Of a stretch of DNA of 27,829 bases, positions 1-6,273 are shown one piece after another. The DNA is from RGUW01 sp040399325 (GTDB lineage Bacteria > Cyanobacteriota > Cyanobacteriia > PCC-6307 > Cyanobiaceae). The notes under the pieces are model-generated. The model saw nothing but the letters and a program-made list of their open reading frames with translations. It was not told the DNA's origin and did no database searches. The stretch lies in contig JBBASJ010000028.1 of the NCBI GenBank assembly GCA_040399325.1, forward strand, positions 1 to 27,829. The letters run 5' to 3'. Within the stretch, counting starts at the first letter, position 1, and each line of letters opens with the position of its first letter. The position numbers and the translations under genes were made by a program.

Positions 1-2
1 GC

Positions 3-1253
3 CTCGAGAAGAAGGTCGGCAAGCTGGAGGCGATGCAGTTCAGCACCACCACCAAATTCACCGGCCAGGCCACCATGGTGCTGGGTGGCAATGCCTTCAG
101 CGGCTCGGCGATCAACACCGCAAGCAACAGCTTCACCAGTGTCAACACCCGCACCGGGGCCGCCTCAACAACGCCCCTGCCCAATGCGCTCAGCTTCAAC
201 TACGACCTGCAGCTGAACTTCGACACCAGCTTCAACGGTCGCGACCTGCTGCGCACCAACCTGAGGGCCGGCAACTTCGCACGCACCGTCTTTGGGGGAT
301 CCCCCCACGCGCTCTCGTTGGCGGAACTGCAGATCGCCTTCGAGCAGCCAAGCGGCGCCAACCAGCTGGGGCTCTACAAGCTCTTCTATCAGTTCCCGAT
401 CGGCTCGACGATCACGGCCACCATCGGCCCACGCGTGGGACAGGAAGACCTGTTCGCCCTCTGGCCAAGCGTCTATCCATCGGACACCATCCTCAACGTG
501 ATGACGGTCAACGGCGCACCGGCCGCCTACAACAAGAACCTGGGCGCCGGCGCCGGCATCTGGTGGCAGGACCAGAGCTGGAGCATCAGTGCCAACTACG
601 TGGCGTTCCAGGGCATGAACGGCGACCCCAATGGTGCGCCCGTCAATGCGGGGACCGGTGGCGGTGGCATCGCCAACAAGTCATCAGGGGGCAGCGGATC
701 GCTGCAGGTCGCCTATCAGCAGGAACAGTGGGGGATCGCCGCGGTCTACACCTACAAGCAGCCCGAAGGAGGCTTCATTCCGGGCACAACACCCACAACC
801 CACAGTGACCTTGATCACTCCTATGGCGTCGACGCCCTGACCAACGCCTTTGGCCTCAGTGCCTATTGGCAACCCTGGAACAGTGGCTGGGCGCCATCGG
901 TGAGCGTGGGCTGGGGCTACAACACAACGACCTATGGCAAGAACCCCGGCGTGGGTCGCGTGAGCACCAGCCAGTCATGGATGGTGGGACTGCAGTGGAC
1001 AGATGTGTTGGCCAAAGGCAACGACTTCGGTATGGCCGTGGCCCAACCGGTGTTCGCCACAGCCCTGACCGGCGGTCAGACACCCAATGACGGCAATTAC
1101 GTCTGGGAATGGTGGTACAAGGTTCAGGTCACCGACAACATCAGCGTGACACCGGCCCTCTTCTACCTCAGCCGTCCCCTGGGTCAGCGAACCCCTGCCG
1201 GCACAGACTTCAGCCAGCTGGGGGCACTCGTGAAAACAACCTTCCGTTTCTAA
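3..1253 (+). CDS. Cyanobacterial outer-membrane porin (SLH/OprB, iron-uptake porin type), 5'-truncated by window edge
   Basis: The reading frame is open to the left edge. The codons before the first ATG (position 33) read LEKKVGKLEA, so the real start lies outside and ATG 33 is internal. What remains is the beta-barrel part: alternating polar and aromatic strands, Gly/Asn-rich turns, and the C-terminal sequence TTFRF, ending in the Phe typical of outer-membrane barrels. The charged segment leading into MQFSTTTKFTG resembles the junction between the coiled-coil/SLH part and the OprB-like barrel of cyanobacterial porins (Som/iron-uptake porin type). Those proteins have a signal peptide, an SLH domain that binds peptidoglycan, and a barrel for diffusion of small solutes; the first two parts are not visible here. 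Substrate cannot be told from sequence. Hairpins follow the stop codon. Confidence 0.88.
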   Translation, partial: LEKKVGKLEAMQFSTTTKFTGQATMVLGGNAFSGSAINTASNSFTSVNTRTGAASTTPLPNALSFNYDLQLNFDTSFNGRDLLRTNLRAGNFARTVFGGSPHALSLAELQIAFEQPSGANQLGLYKLFYQFPIGSTITATIGPRVGQEDLFALWPSVYPSDTILNVMTVNGAPAAYNKNLGAGAGIWWQDQSWSISANYVAFQGMNGDPNGAPVNAGTGGGGIANKSSGGSGSLQVAYQQEQWGIAAVYTYKQPEGGFIPGTTPTTHSDLDHSYGVDALTNAFGLSAYWQPWNSGWAPSVSVGWGYNTTTYGKNPGVGRVSTSQSWMVGLQWTDVLAKGNDFGMAVAQPVFATALTGGQTPNDGNYVWEWWYKVQVTDNISVTPALFYLSRPLGQRTPAGTDFSQLGALVKTTFRF

Positions 1254-1259
1254 GCAACG

Positions 1260-1282
1260 AAAGCCTGAGAGATCAAGGCTTT
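1260..1282 (+). terminator. Short hairpin just after porin stop
   Basis: A 7-bp perfect inverted repeat (AAAGCCT / AGGCTTT, 9-nt loop) starts 6 nt after the porin stop. The right arm ends in TTT. It is a candidate weak intrinsic terminator or mRNA 3' stabiliser. Confidence 0.4.
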
Positions 1283-1315
1283 GGCCAAGAAGGCCTGACA
1301 AACGGGAGACTGGAA

Positions 1316-1353
1316 CTCAACCGCCTAAACACCGGAATATTCAGGCGGTTGAG
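1316..1353. terminator. 11-bp inverted repeat between convergent genes
   Basis: CTCAACCGCCT (1316-1326) pairs perfectly with AGGCGGTTGAG (1343-1353) across a 16-nt loop. It lies between the porin (+) and the small secreted protein (-), which converge, so it could serve both strands. Neither side has a clean T-tract, so mRNA end protection is an alternative to termination. Confidence 0.5.
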
Positions 1354-1363
1354 TCTGCCCGCA

Positions 1364-1600
1364 TTATTGATGCTTGGTAGTACCGGGTCGGGCAGGCTTG
1401 CGTTCGGCACCATTACCGCCGCCACCGCAGGCAAGAAAAGATTCATGAAGCTGTTGAGGCGTTGGTTCGACCGCCTTGACAGCCCATGCTGGTGCTGCAG
1501 TAGAAGTCGACAAGATCAAACCGAACGTGGACATCGCACAGGCAGTCACCAGGGGAAGAAAGGGCGCCCAGAACGGTCGAGCAGCGCGCTGAAATTCCAT
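1364..1600 (-). CDS. Small secreted protein, 78 aa, unknown function
   Basis: ATG at 1600, TAA at 1364-1366. The N-terminus reads as a signal peptide: basic residues (R5, R8), a hydrophobic stretch of about 22 residues, and a likely cleavage site after AWA near residue 40. The mature part would be only about 38 residues: a VEPTPQQLHESF segment, a Cys followed by a Gly run (ACGGGGNG), and a Lys/Arg/Pro-rich, His-containing tail (RKPARPGTTKHQ). I do not recognise the family. The gene converges on the porin and is divergent from the MerR region. No Shine-Dalgarno sequence is evident. The signal-peptide layout and the shared hairpin at 1316-1353 argue that it is real; the absence of homology evidence keeps confidence moderate. 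Confidence 0.5.
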   Translation of the reverse strand: MEFQRAARPFWAPFLPLVTACAMSTFGLILSTSTAAPAWAVKAVEPTPQQLHESFLACGGGGNGAERKPARPGTTKHQ

Positions 1601-1647
1601 TGCTGATCAAAACCAGAACACCAACAACATTAGTGCGAGACAAAGCC

Positions 1648-1776
1648 ATGGACAACCACTCCAACACTGTTGCTTTGACCACAGGACTAGAATGGCGACA
1701 GCGCATTCACGACGCGGTTCAATTCTTGGTCGAGCCGGGCTCCAGCCATGACGATCATCCCTGCAGCCACCACTAG
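1648..1776 (+). CDS. Possible 42-aa small protein with His/Asp/Cys-rich C-terminus, upstream of merR-family gene
   Basis: ATG at 1648, TAG at 1774-1776. The product starts MDNHSNTVALTTG, has a helix-like middle (LEWRQRIHDAVQFLVE) and ends SSHDDHPCSHH: four His, two Asp and one Cys in the last ten residues, the composition of a metal-binding tail. It ends 34 bp before the canonical MerR start at 1811. It overlaps the alternative longer MerR start at 1748, so both cannot easily be right. No strong ribosome-binding site is seen. Function is inferred only from composition and from the neighbouring metal-sensor-like regulator. Confidence 0.35.
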   Translation: MDNHSNTVALTTGLEWRQRIHDAVQFLVEPGSSHDDHPCSHH

Positions 1777-1810
1777 TCTGACCACTGAAACCAAGACCCT
1801 GGGTCCACTG

Positions 1811-2188
1811 ATGCGGATCGGCGAGGTGGCCCAGCAGACAGGAATACCGATCAAAACCATTCGTTTCTACTGCGATCAAGGACTGCTTGTCTCCATCACA
1901 AGAAGCGATGGCGGGTTTCGTCTGTTCGACCAGAGGGTCTTCGACGATCTCGCACTGATCCGCACCCTGAAATACCTCGACACACCGCTAAAGCAGATTC
2001 ATGAGCTGCTTCAAAGCAGACGATCTGGCATCTGCCATTGCAACAATGTCAAAAATGGCCTGGAGCACAAGATCCTGAGTCTTGAGAATCAAATCAAGGA
2101 CCTGACAACGATGCGCAATGACCTCCAGGCTCTCATCAAGAGCTGGCAGACTTGTGGAGGAATCCAACAGGATTCGAACGCAGACTGA
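1811..2188 (+). CDS. MerR-family transcriptional regulator, heavy-metal-responsive type
   Basis: From ATG 1811 the product is 125 aa and starts MRIGEVAQQTG, the usual MerR N-terminus: winged helix-turn-helix, then the wing with KTIRFYCDQGLL and GGFRLFDQ, then a long dimerisation helix. The C-terminal part has a CHC pair (ICHCNN) before the helix and a further Cys near the end (WQTCGG). These positions recall the metal-site cysteines of ZntR/CadR/CueR-like members; the metal is not predictable. An in-frame ATG at 1748 adds 21 residues of no MerR character and overlaps the upstream small ORF, so I prefer 1811. The gst gene starts 12 bp downstream, suggesting co-transcription of MerR, GST and pdeM. 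MerR proteins normally act on elongated-spacer promoters; none was identified with confidence. Confidence 0.85.
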   Translation: MRIGEVAQQTGIPIKTIRFYCDQGLLVSITRSDGGFRLFDQRVFDDLALIRTLKYLDTPLKQIHELLQSRRSGICHCNNVKNGLEHKILSLENQIKDLTTMRNDLQALIKSWQTCGGIQQDSNAD

Positions 2189-2200
2189 ACAGCAACATCA

Positions 2201-2827
2201 ATGGCTCTCACCCTCTATGGCGGTGCCCGCAGCCGGGCATCGATGCCGCGCTGGTATCTCGAGGAACACGGCATTCCTTACCACTGGGAAGACCTTGACC
2301 TGCAGGCCGGGGAGCACCGCCAGGAGGCCTACACCGCGATCAACCCGTTTGCCAAGGTGCCGGCTCTCGTCGATGACAGCATCCGGGCTCCGGGCGGTGA
2401 GCCACTGCAGCTGTTTGAAAGTGGCGCAATCCTTCTGCACCTGGCGGAACACCACGCCAACGAGTTTGGCGGCGGATCGGGCGGCGATCCGGCGCACGCG
2501 GCAGCGCGCAGGGCCCTGGCGAGCCAATGGATTCTGTTTGCCAATGCCACCCTGGCAGTGGCGCTGTTTGTGCCCAGCAACCGGGAACGGGAGTTCCCCC
2601 GGCTGATGACCGTGCTCGATGGGTTGTTGAGCGGCGGCCATTCCCTGATGGCCGGGCCCTGGGGCAACCCTGACTGGAGCGTCGCCGACTGCGCCGTGAA
2701 CGCCTATCTGGCTTACCTGCCGATCTTCTTTGCCGAGATCGATCTGAGCCCCTGGCCCGCCGTGCAGGCCACAATCGCCGCCACCCAGGCCCGACCCGCT
2801 TACCAGCGGGTGATGGGCAACCGCTGA
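2201..2827 (+). CDS. Glutathione S-transferase family protein
   Basis: 208 aa. The N-terminal thioredoxin-like domain (about 1-85) starts LTLYGGARSRASMPRW, with a Ser-rich catalytic loop. It has the cis-proline stretch NPFAKVPAL and the glutathione gamma-glutamyl-binding motif ESGAI followed by LHLAEHH. The rest (about 95-205) is the all-helical C-terminal domain, with WSVADC matching the usual hydrophobic-Asp N-capping region. Members conjugate or reduce substrates with glutathione in the cytoplasm; the substrate is unknown. It lies between a MerR regulator (12 bp upstream) and a pdeM-like gene (3 bp downstream), so it may be induced by the MerR signal. Confidence 0.9.
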   Translation: MALTLYGGARSRASMPRWYLEEHGIPYHWEDLDLQAGEHRQEAYTAINPFAKVPALVDDSIRAPGGEPLQLFESGAILLHLAEHHANEFGGGSGGDPAHAAARRALASQWILFANATLAVALFVPSNREREFPRLMTVLDGLLSGGHSLMAGPWGNPDWSVADCAVNAYLAYLPIFFAEIDLSPWPAVQATIAATQARPAYQRVMGNR

Positions 2828-2830
2828 GCG

Positions 2831-3505
2831 ATGGGTGACACCGCCCTGGTGCAATGGCATGGCGAACCCCTCGAGCTGCTGGCCGACAAGGCAGCCTGGG
2901 ACCCCCGCCGCCGCACGCTGCTGGTGGCCGATCTGCATCTGGGCAAGGCCGAAACCTTCCAGGCCGCAGGGATTCCCCTGCCCAGCGACGGTGACTGTGA
3001 CACCCTCAATGCCCTGATCGGTCTGGCACATCGCTTGGCTCCCGACCAGGTGATCGCCCTGGGGGATCTGATCCACAGCCCCCTGGGACTCACACCCGAA
3101 CTGCGCCAGAAGCTGGCGGTTCTGCCCGAACTGCTCGGCTGCCCACTGCGGTTGATCGGTGGCAACCACGACAGAGGCAGCTGGATCGGCGGCATCGACC
3201 AGGAGCCGGCCCAGCCCCTGGGACCCTGGTGGTTGAGCCATGAGCCCGATCCACGCGCAGGAGCCCTCAACCTCTGCGGCCACCTGCATCCAGTGGCGGT
3301 CCTGGGCAAGGGCAACAGCCGTGTTCGCACTCCCTGCTTCAGCCTCGACCAGCAACAGCGGCGTCTGGCCCTGCCGTCGTTTGGTCGCTTGACGGGAGGC
3401 CATGCCTGCAGCCAGGGTGATCATCTCTGGCTGGTGGCCGACGGGGCGATCGTTGCGTGGAATCAGCCATCACCGCCTCCGGTGACGCCCCAGCTGGCCG
3501 CCTGA
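2831..3505 (+). CDS. pdeM: PdeM-like metallophosphoesterase (ligase-associated DNA damage response type)
   Basis: 224 aa. The calcineurin-like metal-binding motifs appear in order: DLHLGKAE (about 35-42), GDLIHS (about 79-84), GGNHD (about 113-117) and CGHLHP (about 152-157). Spacing and the HLGK signature match the small PdeM family, often linked to DNA-ligase-associated repair gene sets in other bacteria; no such partners are present here. Likely a manganese-dependent phosphodiesterase or nuclease, substrate unproven. ATG lies 3 bp after the gst stop. The 3' end overlaps the GTG start of the next gene by 49 bp, implying tight coupling or a later start of that gene. Confidence 0.85.
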   Translation: MGDTALVQWHGEPLELLADKAAWDPRRRTLLVADLHLGKAETFQAAGIPLPSDGDCDTLNALIGLAHRLAPDQVIALGDLIHSPLGLTPELRQKLAVLPELLGCPLRLIGGNHDRGSWIGGIDQEPAQPLGPWWLSHEPDPRAGALNLCGHLHPVAVLGKGNSRVRTPCFSLDQQQRRLALPSFGRLTGGHACSQGDHLWLVADGAIVAWNQPSPPPVTPQLAA

Positions 3506-4884
3506 AACGGCCCCTGTGGCGCCGCAAGCGCAGCCTCACGGTCGCCCTGCCGATGGGCTTTCTGGCCTTTCTGATCGCCATCGCACCGCCGCTGCCCGAA
3601 CAACGGACAGCCAGCATCAACGACCTGCTCACCGCAGCCGACGGCAAGCCCTTCCGCCTGCTGTCTGACAAGGAGGTCTATGCCCTCGACTTCGATCCGC
3701 GCAAGGTGCGCATCGACCTGCTCGAAGGCTGGGACAAGGAACAGGAGGCCTATGCCGATCGCAGCGCCCTGGGCTTTGTCTCGGGGCCCATGTACGAGCG
3801 GCACGTGGACGCCAACGGCCGCGAGATCACCGTGCCACTGGGTGATCTCAAGCTCGGCGATCGCATCTGGCGGGGTCGCAACCGCACCGCCGCGCGTCAA
3901 CGGGCCTTTGTCGGGGTACGGCGTGATGGCGGGGTGGAATTCGGCTACGGAGAACTGACGCCGGCCAGGGCCCAGCGCTTCGACACCTTCATCGGTGGAC
4001 TGCACAGCATCTACAACGACCTCGAGCAACCGCCCTCCAGCTACCGCGGGGCCTACAGCATCAGCATGGGTCAGCAGATCCGTTATTTCCTTCCACGGAT
4101 CCGCATGCTGATGGGTCTGCGTCGTGACGGCCGGATCGAGGTACTGATGAGCCGTGACGGCCTGACGCTGGAGCAGACAAGATCGCTGGCCCGTCGGCGC
4201 GGACTGCAGGCGGCCTACATGCCCGACCATGCCTCCAAGAGCCGCTTCATCATTCCGGGAATCAAGGGCTTCAGCCAGGAAGACGCCAACTGGATCAGCG
4301 GCGGCGCCACCAGTTTTGTGCATGTGCCGTACATGCTGCGCCTGAGCCACCGCGCCCTGCCCCTGCAGGGATCTCTGCTGGCCGGGCTCAGCGCCAGGGC
4401 GGCCGAGGGGCCCTGCAGCAACCCCCTGCGCTGTGGCCAGACGCTCGGCAGCCAGCTGCTCGACCGCGCCCTCGCCGGCTTCAACCGGCTGATGGAACAG
4501 GGCGTGGAACCGATCGCGCGCCTGATCTGGGCGCCCAGGCCCGGCAGCGGCACCACACTGGCGCGGCGCGGGTCACCGCTGCGCGAACCGCCGATCAGCG
4601 CCGATCCCCTGGCTCTGCGCCAGCGCCAGGCCGAACAGAGCCTTGACCCCGAAGCCGGCGTCAACGGCGGCGAAACCGTGGTGTTGCCGCCCGATCTGCC
4701 GCCACCATTGCTGCTGCCCGAAGGGCAGGCGTTGCCTGTGGAGGAGGCGAGCACCAGTCTGGAAGCCGCCAGCCAGCCGCCAGCACTGCGCGAAGAAACA
4801 CCAGCCATGCCCCAGCCCGAGACGTCCCTCAGGGTCGTCACCACACCGGGCGCACCTCCGCCACCCCAGCTGCCTCCGCCTTAG
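3457..4884 (+). CDS. Membrane-anchored hypothetical protein with Pro-rich tail; possible divergent phosphodiester-glycosidase-like domain
   Basis: 475 aa from GTG 3457. The N-terminus is Arg-rich (LKRPLWRRKRS) and is followed by one hydrophobic segment (about residues 32-48), giving an N-in/C-out anchor. Residues about 60-290 form a globular region with two repeat-like strands (VGVRRDGGVEF and MGLRRDGRIEVLMSRDGLTLEQ) and then ISGGATSFVHVPY. This order faintly recalls NAGPA-type phosphodiester glycosidase domains, but I cannot see the usual DGG active-site segment, so that is a weak inference. From about 370 on it is a low-complexity Pro/Glu-rich tail. ATG 3553 is a possible later start but would lose the basic segment flanking the membrane helix. 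It follows pdeM and overlaps it. Confidence 0.75.
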   Translation: MESAITASGDAPAGRLKRPLWRRKRSLTVALPMGFLAFLIAIAPPLPEQRTASINDLLTAADGKPFRLLSDKEVYALDFDPRKVRIDLLEGWDKEQEAYADRSALGFVSGPMYERHVDANGREITVPLGDLKLGDRIWRGRNRTAARQRAFVGVRRDGGVEFGYGELTPARAQRFDTFIGGLHSIYNDLEQPPSSYRGAYSISMGQQIRYFLPRIRMLMGLRRDGRIEVLMSRDGLTLEQTRSLARRRGLQAAYMPDHASKSRFIIPGIKGFSQEDANWISGGATSFVHVPYMLRLSHRALPLQGSLLAGLSARAAEGPCSNPLRCGQTLGSQLLDRALAGFNRLMEQGVEPIARLIWAPRPGSGTTLARRGSPLREPPISADPLALRQRQAEQSLDPEAGVNGGETVVLPPDLPPPLLLPEGQALPVEEASTSLEAASQPPALREETPAMPQPETSLRVVTTPGAPPPPQLPPP

Positions 4885-4944
4885 CAGCAAACGACGAGGG
4901 CCATGGCTTGCTGCCTGCCTGGTGAAGGGATTGAAAGCACAAGA

Positions 4945-4971
4945 ATCGAGGCCGCCTCAGGCCGGCTCGAT
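4945..4971. terminator. Imperfect hairpin between convergent genes
   Basis: ATCGAG (4945-4950) pairs with CTCGAT (4966-4971), with GGCC/GGCC able to pair inside after a small bulge. It separates the hypothetical gene (+) from the CBS gene (-), whose stop codon it touches. On the minus strand the following bases include TTCTT. It may be a bidirectional terminator. Confidence 0.35.
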
Positions 4972-5435
4972 CACTCTGCCGCCGCCAGAGCGCGCACCAC
5001 GTCTCCGCGGGTGAGAACGCCCACGGGCCGTTTCTGATCATCGAGCACAAACAGACGCTGGGTGCTGCGCTCGTGCAGCAATCGGGCCGCAGCCGGCAAG
5101 CCCAGCTCGGCGTTGCAGCTGTGCGGCGTGTTGCTCATCACCTCACCCACGGTGCTGCCCAGAACCTGGTGCACCTCCTTGTCCCAGTTGAGGGGGTTGC
5201 GCAGATAGATCACTGCGTCGAGCAGCATCACATAGGGGCCGGCGTCAAAACCGCTCTCGCGCACCATCAGGTCCTGTTCGGTCAGCTCACCCACCAGAGC
5301 GCCGCTACCGTCAACCACGGCCAGGCCGCTGACGTGGTGCTCACTCATCAACTGAACAGCATCCTGCAACAGGGAGCTTTCGCTGACGCTGAGCACCGGA
5401 CTGGTCATCACGGCGGAGACGGGCTGCTGCACCAC
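4971..5435 (-). CDS. CBS-domain-pair protein (stand-alone)
   Basis: 154 aa, GTG start at 5435. Two CBS motifs make up almost the whole protein. The first begins VSAVMTSPVLSVSESSLLQDAV and continues SGLAVVDGSGALVGELTEQDLM; the second starts VGEVMSNTPHSC and ends RLFVLDDQKRPVGVLTRGDVVRAL. A longer linker with YLRNPLNWDKEVHQVLG separates them, as in cyanobacterial and chloroplast CBSX-like proteins. Such pairs (Bateman modules) bind adenine nucleotides and regulate partners, for example thioredoxin in plant chloroplasts. The partner here is unknown. The gene is divergent from pgsA with only 52 bp between starts, so the two probably share a compact promoter region. Confidence 0.85.
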   Translation of the reverse strand: MVQQPVSAVMTSPVLSVSESSLLQDAVQLMSEHHVSGLAVVDGSGALVGELTEQDLMVRESGFDAGPYVMLLDAVIYLRNPLNWDKEVHQVLGSTVGEVMSNTPHSCNAELGLPAAARLLHERSTQRLFVLDDQKRPVGVLTRGDVVRALAAAE

Positions 5436-5487
5436 GGGCAGGGCTGATCAACTGCAGGCATTCTGGGGCCGAGCCGAACGCACACCG

Positions 5488-6018
5488 ATGGGACCCACCC
5501 GCCTGCGACAGCTGGCCGACGGCCTCACCCTGTTGCGGGCGCTGCTGGGTCTGCCCCTGATCGTGGCGCTGACGGCGGGACAAACGGCCCTGGCCTGGCT
5601 GTTGCTGCTGGCCGGCGGTCTGTCCGACTGGCTTGATGGGCAACTGGCCCGCCGTGCCGGTGGGGGCAGCATCTGGGGGGCCCGACTGGACCCCCTGACC
5701 GACAAGATCCTGATCAGTGCGCCGCTGCTGTGGCTCGGCGCAAGCGGCCGGCTGCCGCTCTGGGCGATCTGGGTGCTGCTGGCCCGTGAGCTGCTCATCA
5801 GCGGCTGGCGCGCCAGCGAAACCAGCGGCGGTCCGGCCTCCCTGGGCGGCAAGGCCAAGACGCTGCTGCAGTTCGCCAGCCTGCTGCTGCTGCTATGGCC
5901 TGGGGACTGGGGCGGGGCCGCGCTGGTCAACACGCTGCACGGCTTGGGCTGGTGGCTGTTCTGGCCGTCGCTGCTGCTGGCGCTCAGCTCAGCGTTGGGT
6001 TACCTGCGCAAGGTTTGA
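5488..6018 (+). CDS. pgsA: CDP-alcohol phosphatidyltransferase, probable phosphatidylglycerophosphate synthase
   Basis: 176 aa polytopic membrane protein. It holds a perfect CDP-alcohol phosphotransferase signature DG-x2-AR-x8-G-x3-D-x3-D (residues about 50-72: DGQLARR, then a Gly at the right distance, then DPLTD). Hydrophobic helices flank it (LIVALTAGQTALAWLLLLAGG before; LWAIWVLLARELLISGW and a C-terminal pair after). The LARELLISGWR segment is typical of PgsA, which joins CDP-diacylglycerol and glycerol-3-phosphate on the way to phosphatidylglycerol, the only phospholipid of cyanobacterial thylakoids. Other CDP-alcohol transferases share the signature, so specificity is by family resemblance. 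It ends at a repeat-rich spacer. Confidence 0.88.
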   Translation: MGPTRLRQLADGLTLLRALLGLPLIVALTAGQTALAWLLLLAGGLSDWLDGQLARRAGGGSIWGARLDPLTDKILISAPLLWLGASGRLPLWAIWVLLARELLISGWRASETSGGPASLGGKAKTLLQFASLLLLLWPGDWGGAALVNTLHGLGWWLFWPSLLLALSSALGYLRKV

Positions 6019-6022
6019 TCAC

Positions 6023-6076
6023 CGGCTTCTCAGAAGTGCGGCTTCTCAGAAGTCCGGCTTCTCAGAACAGCGGCTT
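6023..6076. repeat. 16-bp tandem array, about 3.4 copies
   Basis: The unit CGGCTTCTCAGAAGTG starts at 6023, 6039 and 6055, with a partial CGGCTT at 6071. Each unit contains the near-perfect palindrome CTTCT-C-AGAAG, so a transcript could form serial small hairpins. It begins 5 bp after the pgsA stop. Confidence 0.9.
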
Positions 6077-6120
6077 GGCACCCCATCGCGGCGTTGGGAC
6101 TGTTGTGTTCCACAGGCATG

Positions 6121-6164
6121 TCGAGACAATGTCGCTACAACATCGAGTCATGGTCGAGACGCCG
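6121..6164. repeat. 11-bp-period element, four steps (copy 1 of an element also at 21076)
   Basis: TCG recurs at 6121, 6132, 6143 and 6154, exactly 11 bp apart. The units resemble TCGATACAAAG (TCGAGACAATG, TCGCTACAACA, TCGAGTCATGG, TCGAGACGCCG). The segment from 6117 aligns with 21071 onward at about 26 of 35 columns. Confidence 0.7.
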
Positions 6165-6187
6165 CAACCAGGGGAACTCCCTGCCCG

Positions 6188-6265
6188 TCAGAGCTGCGCC
6201 ACACAGCTGCACCACAAAGCTGAAAAACACAGCTGCACGAGCCAGCTGCACGAGCCGGCAGCCTC
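6188..6265. repeat. 13-bp tandem array, five to six degenerate copies
   Basis: Units start at 6188, 6201, 6214, 6227, 6240 and 6253, with consensus near ACACAGCTGCACG. The core CAGCTG is palindromic. The last 13-mer is poorly conserved. The array lies just downstream of the CSP41-like gene (minus strand). Confidence 0.8.
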
Positions 6266-6273
6266 GCAAGACA

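Noticed and set aside
1641..1677. CAAAGC/GCTTTG inverted repeat as a MerR operator
   Set aside because: The arms are 25 bp apart and not placed in a recognisable long-spacer promoter.
2160..2185. Minus-strand GTTCGAATCC resembling a tRNA T-arm
   Set aside because: The flanks do not form the 5-bp T-stem or an acceptor stem, and the bases encode the C-terminus of the MerR protein.
2198..3424. 408-aa minus-strand open frame opposite GST and pdeM
   Set aside because: Shadow of two well-recognised plus-strand genes; Gln/His-rich composition typical of antisense GC-rich frames.
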